Below, one piece after another: positions 40,259 to 49,157 of a stretch of 64,000 nt of DNA (position 1 is the first letter of the stretch; every line of letters begins with the position of its first letter). The translations under genes and the position numbers were made by a program. Location: the NCBI RefSeq assembly GCF_014873485.1, contig NZ_JADBDT010000001.1, positions 4,148,501-4,212,500 on the forward strand. Direction: 5' to 3'. This DNA is from Sphingopyxis sp. OAS728 (GTDB lineage: Bacteria > Pseudomonadota > Alphaproteobacteria > Sphingomonadales > Sphingomonadaceae). The notes beneath the pieces are model-generated. The model searched no databases. It saw only the letters and a list, made by a program, of their open reading frames with translations, and was not told where the DNA came from.

Positions 40259-42484
40259 TCACTCCCAGCTGACAAGCAATCTTCCGTTCGCCGGGACATG
40301 AAAGCTGACCTTGTCAGCCGAGGTCTCATGGGCGCGCAGCATGTCGCCATCGATCGTGCTGATCTTCGCGGGGGTGAGTTTTCGCCGTTTTCTGCGGATG
40401 AGACTCAATCCCGCGACGCATGTTTCACCGCCATCGAGCGTCACGACCAATGTGCGCGGTTCGGTGCGTTCGATCGCCCGGACGAAATGGTCGCAGTAGA
40501 GAAGAAAGGGCGCGTCTTCGACATGGTGAAATGCGCGGCTTGCGAAGATGAACGCTGCGCCGGCGCCGTAGATTTCCTGACCGACCTGCCCCGCAGGCTG
40601 GCCGTCGGGGTAGAGGTCCTCGAGCGGGAAGGAAAGCTTGCGATCGACATGGCCGTTGTTTTCGCGCTGCTCCTTGGCGATCGCCTCGGGGGGGAGCTCG
40701 TCGGGATAATAATGGATCGCCCGGTGGAGGGTGTAACGGCAATATTCCGCAAGCAGCATCCGCGCCGCAGGTTCGAGGTCGGGGCCGCTGTCGTCGAGAT
40801 AGCGCTCGAAAGCGATGAAGCTGTCGAAGCATTCGTAGATCGCCATATAGGGTGCGTCCTGCAGGCAGGTCACGCCCATGAAATTGCTGTAGTGGGCCGC
40901 ATGGCCGAGGCGGCTCTCCCAGATTTCGCAATTGTGAAAGAAGCTCGCGAGATAGACGTAGCTTTGTTCGAGATACACGTCGCGGTTGGTGACCCGCCAC
41001 AGACGCATGCAGGCGGCGGCCCCCCAGGCGGTGAGGTTGGCTTGGTAGTTCAGGGCGAAGCCGAGACCTATCGCTGCGTCGATCGCGGCACGTGCCTCGT
41101 CGAGGAAGCGCTTGTCAACGGTGAGCTCGAACGCTTGAAGCATGACCCAGGCATAGACCCCGCCGACATCGGTCTGGCCGCGCCCGTCGGCTCCCGCCGT
41201 TTCGGTGATCACCGTGAAGTCCGTAACCTTATACTGGACGGGCCATTTATATCCAAAATGATGCGCCGCGCGGATGCCATAGTCGAGCGAATCCAGGAAC
41301 AGGCGCTTCGCTTTCGCATTCCCATTGAGTGCAAGCTTCCCGAGGTTCAGAAGCGGGTGGTAGAGGTACCAGCTGTCAACGGCATCCGCGTCCTTGTCGT
41401 TGCCGACATTGGGCAGGTAGCGCCGGATTGTCCCCAGCTTCGCGTCGTAGAAGCGGCCCATCCCGGCCATGAACTCGGTTTCGAGCGGGTGCGTCTCACC
41501 GGACCAAAGGCCCCAGTCATGAAGAGCGGAGACGATCGACATCTGCACCATCGCATCGGGATATTCGGCTGCCGTATAGGGATGGACGTAACGATGCCCA
41601 TAGTGGCGGATCGTTGCCTCGGGTGCTTCGTCGAGATCTCGCAGCGTGCGTACCGCCCGCCGGAGCCAGTCGCGATATTCGGCGGGCGGCAGGTCGAGCG
41701 ATTTGTAAGCGGTGCCAAGCATTTGCAGGAAGTGCCGCGCGCTGTCCCGCTCGTCGGACGGAAAATCCGGACGCAGGACAAGGATCGCGTCCGAGACGAC
41801 GAAGTCCTGGCCTGCCGGCAGCAGCTTCGGCTCGGGCGCGCCGCGCTGCGGCGGCGTCGGCAGCAGGAAGCCGAGTTCGGGCCAGATCCCGCCCACCGCG
41901 TCTTCGGGCTTGGTTTCCGTCGCCAGACAATAGTCGTTCAGTGACGTCAGATTCTGGAAATAGAGAATGTTGCCGAAGCGAGGGCGCTCAAGCTGGAAAT
42001 AGAGAAGACCGGAGTTAAGGCCGCGCTGCGATGCCTCGATCGTTCCTTTGGCGGCGAGGGGTTCGTCGCGGGCTCCGAGGGCGAAGAGGTCGCGTGGAAC
42101 AAAAGGGAGCGAGGTGTCGGCGGTCGGCGTAAAGCGAACGATCACGCGAAGCGAAGCATGCTCCTCGCTGCGGATGCGTAGCCTGATGTCCTGCACGCCG
42201 AGACCATTGCTGACCCGTACCCGCGCGATATCGCCGGGCTGTGGTTCGAGCCGCTCGAATTTCGCATCTGAAGCGGGAAGAGAAACTCTTATCGCGAGCC
42301 CGCCTGCCCCGTCGGAGCGTCTCGCGACAGCCCACAGCGCATCGGGCCCGGCGCGGAGCTCAACGCCTAGATCGCCGGCCGAGAAAGTCGCCAGCCTTTT
42401 GCTTTCGTTGCCGAGCGCCTTGCGCAGCGCGAGCAGCCCCGGGCTCGCCGGGAGGGCGGGATCCTGATCGGCTTTCGTCGCCAT
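40259..42484 (-). CDS. Large (alpha/alpha)-barrel-like protein, possible glycoside-processing enzyme
   Basis: 741 residues from ATG 42484, preceded by AAGGAGA; the frame is open further upstream without a ribosome site. Residues about 1-300 are beta-rich (LRVIVRFTPTADTSLPF), and about 300-640 helical hairpins (WYLYHPLLNLGKLALNG, TDVGGVYAWVMLQAFEL, YECFDSFIAFERYL, HRAIHYYPDEL) resemble six-hairpin glycosidases. Catalytic residues could not be assigned. An EcfG-type promoter and TAACCTG dyad lie upstream. The mannose genes nearby suggest glycan metabolism. Confidence 0.65.
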   Translation of the reverse strand: MATKADQDPALPASPGLLALRKALGNESKRLATFSAGDLGVELRAGPDALWAVARRSDGAGGLAIRVSLPASDAKFERLEPQPGDIARVRVSNGLGVQDIRLRIRSEEHASLRVIVRFTPTADTSLPFVPRDLFALGARDEPLAAKGTIEASQRGLNSGLLYFQLERPRFGNILYFQNLTSLNDYCLATETKPEDAVGGIWPELGFLLPTPPQRGAPEPKLLPAGQDFVVSDAILVLRPDFPSDERDSARHFLQMLGTAYKSLDLPPAEYRDWLRRAVRTLRDLDEAPEATIRHYGHRYVHPYTAAEYPDAMVQMSIVSALHDWGLWSGETHPLETEFMAGMGRFYDAKLGTIRRYLPNVGNDKDADAVDSWYLYHPLLNLGKLALNGNAKAKRLFLDSLDYGIRAAHHFGYKWPVQYKVTDFTVITETAGADGRGQTDVGGVYAWVMLQAFELTVDKRFLDEARAAIDAAIGLGFALNYQANLTAWGAAACMRLWRVTNRDVYLEQSYVYLASFFHNCEIWESRLGHAAHYSNFMGVTCLQDAPYMAIYECFDSFIAFERYLDDSGPDLEPAARMLLAEYCRYTLHRAIHYYPDELPPEAIAKEQRENNGHVDRKLSFPLEDLYPDGQPAGQVGQEIYGAGAAFIFASRAFHHVEDAPFLLYCDHFVRAIERTEPRTLVVTLDGGETCVAGLSLIRRKRRKLTPAKISTIDGDMLRAHETSADKVSFHVPANGRLLVSWE

Positions 42485-42520
42485 TGCTACCGTTCTCCTT
42501 CGATTGTCGTTTACGTCGAT

Positions 42521-42545
42521 GACGCTCGCCGCGGAGCGATGTTCC
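42521..42545 (-). promoter_or_regulatory. EcfG-type promoter (GGAAC-N16-CGTC) for 741-residue protein
   Basis: Minus-strand GGAAC 42545-42541 and CGTC 42524-42521, 16-bp spacer, 36 bp before ATG 42484. Confidence 0.6.
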
Positions 42546-42585
42546 CGCTCGCGCGCCGCACGCGAGAAACCGCGGACGCTATTGT

Positions 42586-42597
42586 TTACGCAGGTTA
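42586..42597 (-). promoter_or_regulatory. TAACCTG dyad
   Basis: Minus-strand TAACCTGCGTAA, 40 bp upstream of the GGAAC -35 element. Confidence 0.45.
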
Positions 42598-42830
42598 ACG
42601 GAATATCCGGCGCGCGGGGCGAATGGCTCAGTCCGGTGCGCAACTATCGATTCGAGGGCTCGTTGCTTCTATGCGCCCGCGCTTCGGAAAGCGTGCGGCA
42701 GACTTTCAGCAAAGGAGCGGGCCGGCCCTGCTACGCTCGCAGCGCCAAAGCCGTTGCGCGGAGGCGAGAATGGATCCAGCGGCCAGCGCCGATCTTAAAG
42801 CGGTAAGCCGTGCAGTTTGTGGGTATTACC

Positions 42831-42842
42831 CAACCTGCGTTA
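42831..42842 (+). promoter_or_regulatory. TAACCTG dyad
   Basis: CAACCTGCGTTA, about 57 bp before ATG 42900 of the Crp-type regulator. Confidence 0.4.
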
Positions 42843-42899
42843 GCGAAAACCGCCTTGGAGGGTGACATCATCGCAAGGTCGGGGGGCAAAGGATTGCCG

Positions 42900-43613
42900 A
42901 TGCCAACCCATGGAGACAGCCGTAGCGCCATGTCCGGTCTGATTGCCGAGATCGGCTCGCCGGTCCGGCTGCGCCGCCATCATTATATCCTCCGCCGCGG
43001 AGAGCGACCCGGCGCCGTGCTTCTGCTGCAGGACGGATGGGCTGCTCGTTTCAAGCTGCTGCCCGACGGGCGGCGACACATCTCGCAATTCTACATGCCG
43101 GGAGACGTCTGCGACCTCAGCTGGCTTGTCTCGAAAGAGGCAGGTCAAGCGGTAACGGCGCTCACGCCGATACGGGCGATTTCGGTCGATCGGCAAACGA
43201 TCGAATCCCGGCTGGGATCCGACGCAGGCTTTTCGCATTGTGTGGCGGCGGACTCGCTGATCCGCCTCGAGGCGCAGGCCGAATGGATGGTCACGCTCGG
43301 ATGCCGTTCCGCGATCGAGCGTCTCGGCCAGCTGATCTGCGAACTCTATCTACGCCTTGAGAGAGCGGACCGGGCCGGCAACTTCAAATGCGACTTTCCA
43401 CTTTCGCAGCAGCATCTTGCCGATTTTACCGGAATGAGCTCGGTGCATGTTTGCCGCACCCTGCGGCGAATGAAGCGGGACAGGCTGCTGGATCTCAGGC
43501 GCCGTAGCTTGGCAATATTCGATTTCGCCCGTCTCGCCCGTTCCTGTGCCTTCAGTGGTGCCTATCTAGATGAGGATCGTCGCGAGCGTAGCAAGCAGCT
43601 TTTGGCTGCCTGA
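42900..43613 (+). CDS. Crp/Fnr-family transcriptional regulator
   Basis: 237 residues from ATG 42900, preceded by AAAGGA; GTG 42810 is an upstream alternative. The barrel (about 10-120) contains LLPDGRRHISQFYMPGDVCDL. The C-terminal helix-turn-helix reads LADFTGMSSVHVCRTLRRMKRDR. Like the other three regulators of this family in the window it has no FNR Cys cluster, so the effector is unknown. Only the TAACC dyad lies upstream. Confidence 0.85.
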   Translation: MPTHGDSRSAMSGLIAEIGSPVRLRRHHYILRRGERPGAVLLLQDGWAARFKLLPDGRRHISQFYMPGDVCDLSWLVSKEAGQAVTALTPIRAISVDRQTIESRLGSDAGFSHCVAADSLIRLEAQAEWMVTLGCRSAIERLGQLICELYLRLERADRAGNFKCDFPLSQQHLADFTGMSSVHVCRTLRRMKRDRLLDLRRRSLAIFDFARLARSCAFSGAYLDEDRRERSKQLLAA

Positions 43614-43833
43614 AACGCCACGGGGGAACGCGCATGGTGGGCGGATCCCCCGCAGTGAACTGAAGCGCAAAAGGCGATGGGGACATTCGGAAAATCTGCG
43701 CTCGGCTGCCGCACGACCGGCCAGTTCGCTGCGGTACCACAGTTTGGAAGGCGCCCGGCGAGACTTTACAGGGCTTGCAGGCTCATGTTCCCGGACATTG
43801 AGGCAAGGGCCGCAGCTTACACTGTGAAATTCT

Positions 43834-43845
43834 TAGCCTGTGTCA
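43834..43845 (+). promoter_or_regulatory. TAACCTG-type dyad
   Basis: TAGCCTGTGTCA, 28 bp upstream of the GGAAC -35 element of the lipoprotein gene. Confidence 0.35.
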
Positions 43846-43873
43846 ATTCCCTTGCGTTGCGCCATCCGGCGCG

Positions 43874-43898
43874 GGAACGATCGGACTGCCGCAGCGTC
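43874..43898 (+). promoter_or_regulatory. EcfG-type promoter (GGAAC-N16-CGTC) for lipoprotein
   Basis: GGAAC 43874-43878 and CGTC 43895-43898, 16-bp spacer, 33 bp before ATG 43932. Confidence 0.6.
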
Positions 43899-43931
43899 GG
43901 CGTCATATAACTCAAGCCACGGAGCAGACTT

Positions 43932-44315
43932 ATGAAACGCCTCGCTATTCTCAGCCTTCCAGCCTTCGCCCTCCTGGCTGCCTGCAACAGCGCTTCCGAC
44001 AATGGCACAAGCCAGAGCGAAAGCGTGGCGGTCCCGACCGACGATGGCGCGACGGCTATGCCCGATCCCGCCTCGGACACCGACAACAGCAATGCCGGTG
44101 CGGCAGGGTCGAGCATGTCGGACGACAGCTCCACCATGTCGGCGCCCTCCGGACCCGACACGTCGCAGGGCGGAACCGGATCGACGAGCGGGCAGGGATC
44201 GCAGGGCGGCCCGGGCACATCCGGTGCATCGGCCCCCGATAACGGGGCGACCGGAAGCGGAACCCAGAGCGATACCACGAGCCGGAAGGGTGTGACGCCT
44301 CCTCCGGGCCAGTGA
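43932..44315 (+). CDS. Ser/Gly/Thr-rich predicted lipoprotein
   Basis: 127 residues. Signal peptide MKRLAILSLPAFALLAAC with the lipobox Cys at residue 18. The mature protein is low-complexity and rich in Ser, Gly, Asp, Thr and Pro, so it is probably disordered in the periplasm or at the outer membrane. No known family was recognised. Both a dyad and an EcfG-type promoter precede it. Confidence 0.7.
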   Translation: MKRLAILSLPAFALLAACNSASDNGTSQSESVAVPTDDGATAMPDPASDTDNSNAGAAGSSMSDDSSTMSAPSGPDTSQGGTGSTSGQGSQGGPGTSGASAPDNGATGSGTQSDTTSRKGVTPPPGQ

Positions 44316-44689
44316 CGTGATATCCCGTATCGACGGTTCCCTGGGGCGCCGCCTTTCGAGTTCTCGCCTGCACCCAGCTTTCCCCTGACGCAGGCGATGG
44401 TCGCTGCGGCCGGCAAGTGCGATATTCTGGCCGGTCCGCAGCGATCCACTCATTGCGCGATGCGGAAGCCGCGGCCATTCCAGTCCCGGCGAGGGATCTT
44501 GTAAATGTCGAAATCGGCTGCGGCGACAGTTCCGCTATCTCGATCCCGGGCTAAATCGCGGAAAATTCTCAGGCGGGGGAAGCGATCACTGTCATGAGCC
44601 GGTTCACGCGAAGTGATGCTGTCCAACGGCGGCTTTCCGAACTGGGCACCAATGGTTCATGCCGCGGCGTGGCTTGAGCCGGTGCCGCG
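44316..44689. other. Intergenic region, nothing recognised
   Basis: 374 bp between the lipoprotein gene and the convergent MgtC-family gene. Open frames are short and lack motifs; no hairpin with a T-run was found. Confidence 0.4.
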
Positions 44690-45376
44690 CTATCCCTGTT
44701 GCGGTCGGATGTCGAAGCCCGCAAGTGACGGTTCGGCCGACCATTTTGCAGCCAGCGCCTCGGCGCGCGTTTCGCTATATCCGTTCACTATGGCAGAAAA
44801 CTCGTGATGCCCGCCATCGAGGCGTTGGTCGATTGTAATGGCCGCGAGCTGCTCGGACGCGAGCATGGCGGCGAAGCCCGTCATCGTCACCTCCTCTTCT
44901 TTGCGAAACCTTGCCATGATGTGCGCGACACGGCGTCTCGGCGCATATCTCTCGGTTATTGTAACCGCTGCGAGGACGAGGAGAGTCGCGGCTGCGCCGA
45001 AAACGGCAAGCTGGTAGAAGCCGATCCCGAACAGCATACCGAGGGTCGCGGTCATCCAAAGCGACGCTGCGGTGGTGAGCCCGCGGACATTGAAACCCTC
45101 GCGGAAGATGACGCCGCCGCAGAGAAAGCCGATGCCTGTCAGGATGCCATGCGCCATGCGAACCGGGTCGATCCGCACGACTTCGCGCGGCGCATCGTTG
45201 AGCCACGCCATCTGGTGCACGGCCGATAACATCAGAAGGCAGCAGGAAAGGCTGACGAGGACATGTGTTCGGAGGCCTGCGGGGCTGGCGCGATACTCGC
45301 GCTCGGCGCCTATGACGACCCCGGCGGCGATCGCGCCGGCGATGGGCCAAAGAAGGTGGGGATCGAGTAGGTTCAT
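44690..45376 (-). CDS. MgtC/SapB family membrane protein
   Basis: 228 residues from ATG 45376 (an upstream start at 45406 is possible). The MgtC signature GAEREYRASPAGLRTHVLVSL is at about 23-43, followed by GIGFLCGGVIFREG and transmembrane helices. A C-terminal cytoplasmic ACT-like domain (about 160-225) follows. MgtC proteins act in magnesium limitation, acid and intracellular stress in other bacteria. Confidence 0.9.
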   Translation of the reverse strand: MNLLDPHLLWPIAGAIAAGVVIGAEREYRASPAGLRTHVLVSLSCCLLMLSAVHQMAWLNDAPREVVRIDPVRMAHGILTGIGFLCGGVIFREGFNVRGLTTAASLWMTATLGMLFGIGFYQLAVFGAAATLLVLAAVTITERYAPRRRVAHIMARFRKEEEVTMTGFAAMLASEQLAAITIDQRLDGGHHEFSAIVNGYSETRAEALAAKWSAEPSLAGFDIRPQQG

Positions 45377-45429
45377 CGGGTCAGGGTTCCCAAGAGGCCG
45401 CGGCAAGCGATAATGTCGGTAGACACGCC

Positions 45430-46314
45430 TCAGCCATCCAGCGGAGCAAGAGTGCGGACGAAGCGGTAGCTGGCCTGCTCGAACTTCCTGGCGCGGAAAA
45501 AGCCGTGCGCATTGTCGATCATGACATCGCTCATGGCTTCGACGATGCGGCAGCCCGCCTCTTCGAGTGCCTTTTCGGCGGCGGTCAGCATTGCCGTCCC
45601 GATGCCGCGCCGCCGGTGCTTCCCGTCGACGAGCAACAAAGTGACCCGGCCTACACGGCCGTGCTGCAAAGTTGGCACCGCCGTCCAGGCACAGCAGCCG
45701 ACGGGCTTGGCAAGTTCGGCAATCATGATCCCGCCGCGTGCTTTCATCAGGGCCGCGAGATTTTCCTCGATCGCTGCGTCGCGGTGCGGGCGTCGAAGCT
45801 GGCCGAGCAGATCGCGCAAGGCGCCAGCGTCTCCCGCCCGGGCAGGCCTGATGTTTAGGGCAGGAGCTGGTTCGGGCTCGACAAGCCGGAGCCTCGGCGT
45901 CGCGCGCGCCGGGGGCGGAGGATCTTGTGGCCGCGAACGCGCCGGGGTCTTTGAGCGCGGAGGCGCGGCCGAATGTTTGCGCGGTGCGCGTCCGTGCTCA
46001 TCATCCCGGTCGTCGCCGCGAGTGCGGGTGTTCTTCGAATTCCTGCGAGAAGGGGCCGGACCGGGGGACGCCTCGGCAGACAATTTCCAGCTGCTCACGG
46101 CGCCGCCGCGGAGAAAATTCTCGACCTCGGCGGCGCTCGCCTCGAGTCCGTTGTCGCCGATGCCGAGCAGCGGCTTGCCGGCGGCATCGGTGAGGCCGAA
46201 TTTGCCGAAGTCGCCAATCCCTGGCGTGCGCTTGCGCGAGCGCACCAGTTTCAGGCCGCGGTGCTCGGCCATCGCGCGCAAATCGTCAGCGCTCGTCCGA
46301 TTTGTCCTCGTCAT
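45430..46314 (-). CDS. GNAT N-acetyltransferase with N-terminal fused domain and disordered linker
   Basis: 294 residues from ATG 46314. Residues 10-70 (LRAMAEHRGLKLVRSRKRTP...DFGKFGLTDAAGKPLLGIG) form a small conserved domain often stand-alone in sphingomonads. A basic Pro/Arg/Ser linker (about 85-150) links it to a GNAT domain at 150-290: LNIRPARAGDAGALRDLL and the acetyl-CoA site LLVDGKHRRRGIGTAML. It lies 65 bp downstream of ku in the same direction, a possible operon. The substrate is unknown. Confidence 0.8.
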   Translation of the reverse strand: MTRTNRTSADDLRAMAEHRGLKLVRSRKRTPGIGDFGKFGLTDAAGKPLLGIGDNGLEASAAEVENFLRGGAVSSWKLSAEASPGPAPSRRNSKNTRTRGDDRDDEHGRAPRKHSAAPPRSKTPARSRPQDPPPPARATPRLRLVEPEPAPALNIRPARAGDAGALRDLLGQLRRPHRDAAIEENLAALMKARGGIMIAELAKPVGCCAWTAVPTLQHGRVGRVTLLLVDGKHRRRGIGTAMLTAAEKALEEAGCRIVEAMSDVMIDNAHGFFRARKFEQASYRFVRTLAPLDG

Positions 46315-46379
46315 CGCATTCGGCGCCTGCGCGTTGCCTCTCCGAGATATCGCATTTGCATTCGCTCACCTCCCGTCGC

Positions 46380-47273
46380 TCAGGCGCGCTTGCGCGCGGG
46401 CGCCTTCGCCGCCCTGCTCGCTGCGGGTTTCCTGGCTGCCGTTTTCGCCGCCGGCGCTTTCTTCGCGCCGGCCCTGGATTTGCCGCCGCCGTCACCGATC
46501 GACTTTTTGAGCGCGGCCATGAGGTCGACCACATTCGAACCGTTCGGTGCCTTGTCGCCCTTCTCGTCATCGAGATTGAGCGTCTTGCCCTTTTTCTTGC
46601 GCTCGATGAGGTCTCGCAGCGCCTCGACATACCGATCATGGAAGTCGCTCGCGTCGAAACGTCCCGTCTTCTTGTCGATCAGCGTGGTGGCAAGGTCTAG
46701 CAGTTCCTCGTCGGGGTCGCCCTCGCCAATGTCGCGAAAATAGCTCGCCGCCTTATTGACCTCGTCGGCGTAGCGCAGCGTCTCCATCACGAGCCCACGT
46801 CCGCACGCCTTGACGCTCACGACATATTCGCGCCCGCGCATGGCAAGCTGGCCGAGACCGACCTTCTGACTGCGGCGCAGCGCCTCGCGCAGCACGATAA
46901 ACGCCTCTTCGGCGAGTTCGTCGGCGGGCACGACATAATAGGGCTTCTCGAAATATATCTCGTCGATGTCCTGCGCCTCGACGAACTGGGTGAGCTCGAG
47001 CGTCTTCTTGCTTTCGAGCTTGACGCCTTCGATCTCTTCCTCGTCGAGCAGGACATATTGGTCCTTGGCATATTCGAAGCCCTTGACGATCTCGTCGACG
47101 TCCACAGGTCCGATGCCGGGCACGACCTTCTCATATTTGATGCGTTTGCCTGAAGGCTCGTGGATCTGGTTGAAGGCTATCGTCGCGCCGCTCTTCGTCG
47201 CCGAATAGACTTCGACGGGGATAGAGACGAGCGCGAGGCGGATCTGGCCTTTCCAATAGGGGCGCGCGGCCAT
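46380..47273 (-). CDS. ku: Ku protein (non-homologous end joining)
   Basis: 297 residues from ATG 47273, with AAAAGGAG upstream. The Ku core ring (about 5-250) starts ARPYWKGQIRLALVSIPVEVYSA and continues RIKYEKVVPGIGPVD and YFEKPYYVVPAD. The C-terminal tail is Lys/Ala-rich (AKKAPAAKTAARK), typical of bacterial Ku and probably DNA-binding. Bacterial Ku binds DNA ends and recruits LigD, here encoded at 53372. A hairpin and a TAACC dyad lie upstream; no clear EcfG element was seen. Confidence 0.95.
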   Translation of the reverse strand: MAARPYWKGQIRLALVSIPVEVYSATKSGATIAFNQIHEPSGKRIKYEKVVPGIGPVDVDEIVKGFEYAKDQYVLLDEEEIEGVKLESKKTLELTQFVEAQDIDEIYFEKPYYVVPADELAEEAFIVLREALRRSQKVGLGQLAMRGREYVVSVKACGRGLVMETLRYADEVNKAASYFRDIGEGDPDEELLDLATTLIDKKTGRFDASDFHDRYVEALRDLIERKKKGKTLNLDDEKGDKAPNGSNVVDLMAALKKSIGDGGGKSRAGAKKAPAAKTAARKPAASRAAKAPARKRA

Positions 47274-47489
47274 TTGAGACTCCTTTTGAACCGATAAGAG
47301 TTCAATTCGCGCGTGGCGCGGACGTTCCAGCCCATTGCTTCTACAGACCGGGCGAATGTCGATTATTTGGGTCGTGCGGCGAGAGTGGTCCGACCTTCTG
47401 TCAGGCTCGACCCGGTCGCCTATGCGGTTCTTATGCTTGCAATCGGCACCTTTGGCAGCCGCAGACCAGTCGTGGAGACAAAGAAGCGA

Positions 47490-47527
47490 GAACCGCTGCT
47501 GCGGAGGGGGCGGTGCGGCAGCGGTTC
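47490..47527. repeat. Inverted repeat upstream of ku
   Basis: GAACCGCTGC and GCAGCGGTTC, perfect 10-bp arms, 217 bp before the ku start; candidate operator or RNA hairpin. Confidence 0.45.
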
Positions 47528-47615
47528 CCGAGGGAGGAGACATCTTGCGCAATGGTTGCTAGCACTCCTTGCTAACGAAAGAACAAGGCACGATCGCTTT
47601 CATTGTTCCAGAAGC

Positions 47616-47627
47616 TGTCACAGGTTA
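47616..47627 (-). promoter_or_regulatory. TAACCTG dyad
   Basis: Minus-strand TAACCTGTGACA; it points toward ku about 340 bp away. Confidence 0.4.
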
Positions 47628-47657
47628 AGGATTGCACCGGCGATCGTCTGGACGGTG

Positions 47658-47909
47658 TCAGTCCTCGTCTTCGAGCCGATCGAGTTCCGCGTCGGTTGCG
47701 TCTGCGAGCGCGGCCGAAATAAAGTCGCCAAGGTCTCCGACATCTTCCTCGATTTCCTGCCGGCTGATGCCGTCATTTTCGGCGTCGATGAGGAAGCGCG
47801 CGAGCGTTGCCTCGGTCTCGGGATGGGGGCCCTCATCGGGAGCATAAACCGTCGGCTGGATATTCTCCGCGACCCACTGATTGGCGAAATCGATTCCGAG
47901 CTGGCTCAT
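47658..47909 (-). CDS. DUF768-like small protein
   Basis: 83 residues from ATG 47909, overlapping the upstream stop by 4 bp (ATGA). The pattern IDFANQWVAENIQPTV and DAENDGISRQEIEEDVGD is similar to DUF768, a short alphaproteobacterial family of unknown function. It is acidic (pI low). The coupling with the DUF1989 gene suggests related roles. Family naming by eye only. Confidence 0.6.
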   Translation of the reverse strand: MSQLGIDFANQWVAENIQPTVYAPDEGPHPETEATLARFLIDAENDGISRQEIEEDVGDLGDFISAALADATDAELDRLEDED

Positions 47910-48550
47910 GCCGCGGCTCCCTGCGTATCCTGCAACGATCTTGATCGGGCAAATTCGCCACCCGCCTCCGCCGGCTCGATCTCGTAGACAATCGGCTTGA
48001 AGGTCCCGCCGCAGCTGTCATAGGCGGAGCAGGCCGTGAGACCGATCACGAGATCAGCAAGCGCGCGCAGCCGAACGTAATCGCCAGGCCTTGTCGCGGG
48101 TGGAAGAACCTTCAGCCGGCCTTCGCCATCGACCGGGACATTCATGAAGATATTGAATGCGACGGGAATCGCATCGGATTCGATGCCAAAGGGCGCCAGC
48201 GCTTCGGCGAGGTTGCCGAAACAACCGCGATGGACGGGCTTGTCCGCATAGAAGTGCCGGAAGGTTGCCTCGCTGCACGGGGTTAGTAGGAAGTCGTGCG
48301 TCCCGGCGCTGTCCTCGATAATCTCAAGCATCGGGGTCGAGCGGTTCGACCAGAGCCTATGTCCCGTCGTCAGGCGGATGCTTTCTTCATAGTCGAACGT
48401 CCGGCCATTCGAGATGGCCTCGCGAACATCCGCCTGCATGAAGGCGAGCATGTCGGATACCTGCCCGCCCTCCGGGTCGGTGACCTTCAGTATTTGACCC
48501 TTCTCGAGGATAAAGGCGGTGCCGCTGCGCGGCGATATGGTCACACTCAT
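47906..48550 (-). CDS. DUF1989 / urea-carboxylase-associated protein
   Basis: 214 residues from ATG 48550 with GGAG upstream. The sequence MSVTISPRSGTAFILEKGQILKVTDPEGGQV, ADKPVHRGCFGNLAEAL, PVAFNIFMNVPVDGEG and LTACSAYDSCGG are hallmarks of the DUF1989 family associated with urea carboxylase and aminomethyltransferase-like folds. No urea genes are nearby. The DUF768 gene is translationally coupled to it. Confidence 0.85.
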   Translation of the reverse strand: MSVTISPRSGTAFILEKGQILKVTDPEGGQVSDMLAFMQADVREAISNGRTFDYEESIRLTTGHRLWSNRSTPMLEIIEDSAGTHDFLLTPCSEATFRHFYADKPVHRGCFGNLAEALAPFGIESDAIPVAFNIFMNVPVDGEGRLKVLPPATRPGDYVRLRALADLVIGLTACSAYDSCGGTFKPIVYEIEPAEAGGEFARSRSLQDTQGAAA

Positions 48551-48608
48551 GTGATACTCCGAACGATCATGGTTATGTCTGGACTTTCGTGGCCGTCGGG
48601 CTTCCGCG

Positions 48609-49004
48609 TCAGCCGCGTCCCGCGCTCTGCTCCACATGCAAGCGCTGGCAATTGGCGACGATGTCGGCCACGGGCGCAGGCTTGGCGAAAAAAAGGCTGT
48701 CGGGCACCTGCCGATCGGCCCGCGGCGCGTTGGCCGAGGCGTAAATGACGCCGCAATCGGGCCTCGATTGCCGGAAGATTTCGGCAAGCTCCCAGCCGCT
48801 GATGTCACCGCCTAGGCGGATGTCGGTCACAAGAATGTCGATGTGACGATCATCGTTCAGAAGCTCGACGGCCTCTTCTGCGGAACTTGCCTGGATGACG
48901 GTCAGACCGGCGGATTCAAGCGCGTCGGCCATAGTAAACAGAAGCAGGAATTCATCTTCGACGACCATGACGACACAGGCGCGCGATTTCGGGGTGTCGG
49001 TCAT
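48609..49004 (-). CDS. Single-domain response regulator
   Basis: 131 residues from ATG 49004; in-frame starts upstream lack ribosome sites. Acidic pair VVEDE (about 14-18), phosphoacceptor Asp61 in ILVTDIRLGGD, Lys in FFAKPAPV. The CheY-like receiver has a slightly unusual LGGDISGWELAE loop and no FATGUY signature (GVIYASANAP). It is divergent from the PAS-GAF HWE kinase gene at 49158, a likely cognate pair. Confidence 0.88.
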   Translation of the reverse strand: MTDTPKSRACVVMVVEDEFLLLFTMADALESAGLTVIQASSAEEAVELLNDDRHIDILVTDIRLGGDISGWELAEIFRQSRPDCGVIYASANAPRADRQVPDSLFFAKPAPVADIVANCQRLHVEQSAGRG

Positions 49005-49157
49005 GATCGGGTCGCTGCGCCATCGGGATAGGAAATCGACATGGGAAGGTCCTTGCGGCCGGAAAGCCGGAGTAGCACAAGGAACGGACGACGCGGCAGA
49101 GAGTTTCCCACGAGCGACGAATTTCGTTTCTGTTGTAGCTGTTAAGAGGATTTCAGA

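Larger units (their letters stand above)
42485..42899. other. Divergent regulatory region
   Basis: No gene seen. Contains an EcfG-type promoter for the minus gene and two TAACCTG dyads, one toward each flank. Confidence 0.5.
43614..43931. other. Intergenic region with promoter for lipoprotein gene
   Basis: No gene seen in 318 bp. A weak GC hairpin (CGGGGGA/TCCCCCG, 43621-43652) follows the regulator gene. A dyad (43834-43845) and an EcfG-type promoter (43874-43898) lie near the lipoprotein start. Confidence 0.45.
47274..47657. other. Upstream region of ku
   Basis: 384 bp without a gene. It holds a perfect inverted repeat GAACCGCTGC (47490-47499) / GCAGCGGTTC (47518-47527) with an 18-bp spacer and a TAACCTG dyad at 47616-47627. 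Confidence 0.5.

Noticed and set aside
44316..44689. Small gene in the gap before the MgtC-family gene
   Set aside because: Frames are short with no ribosome site or motif.
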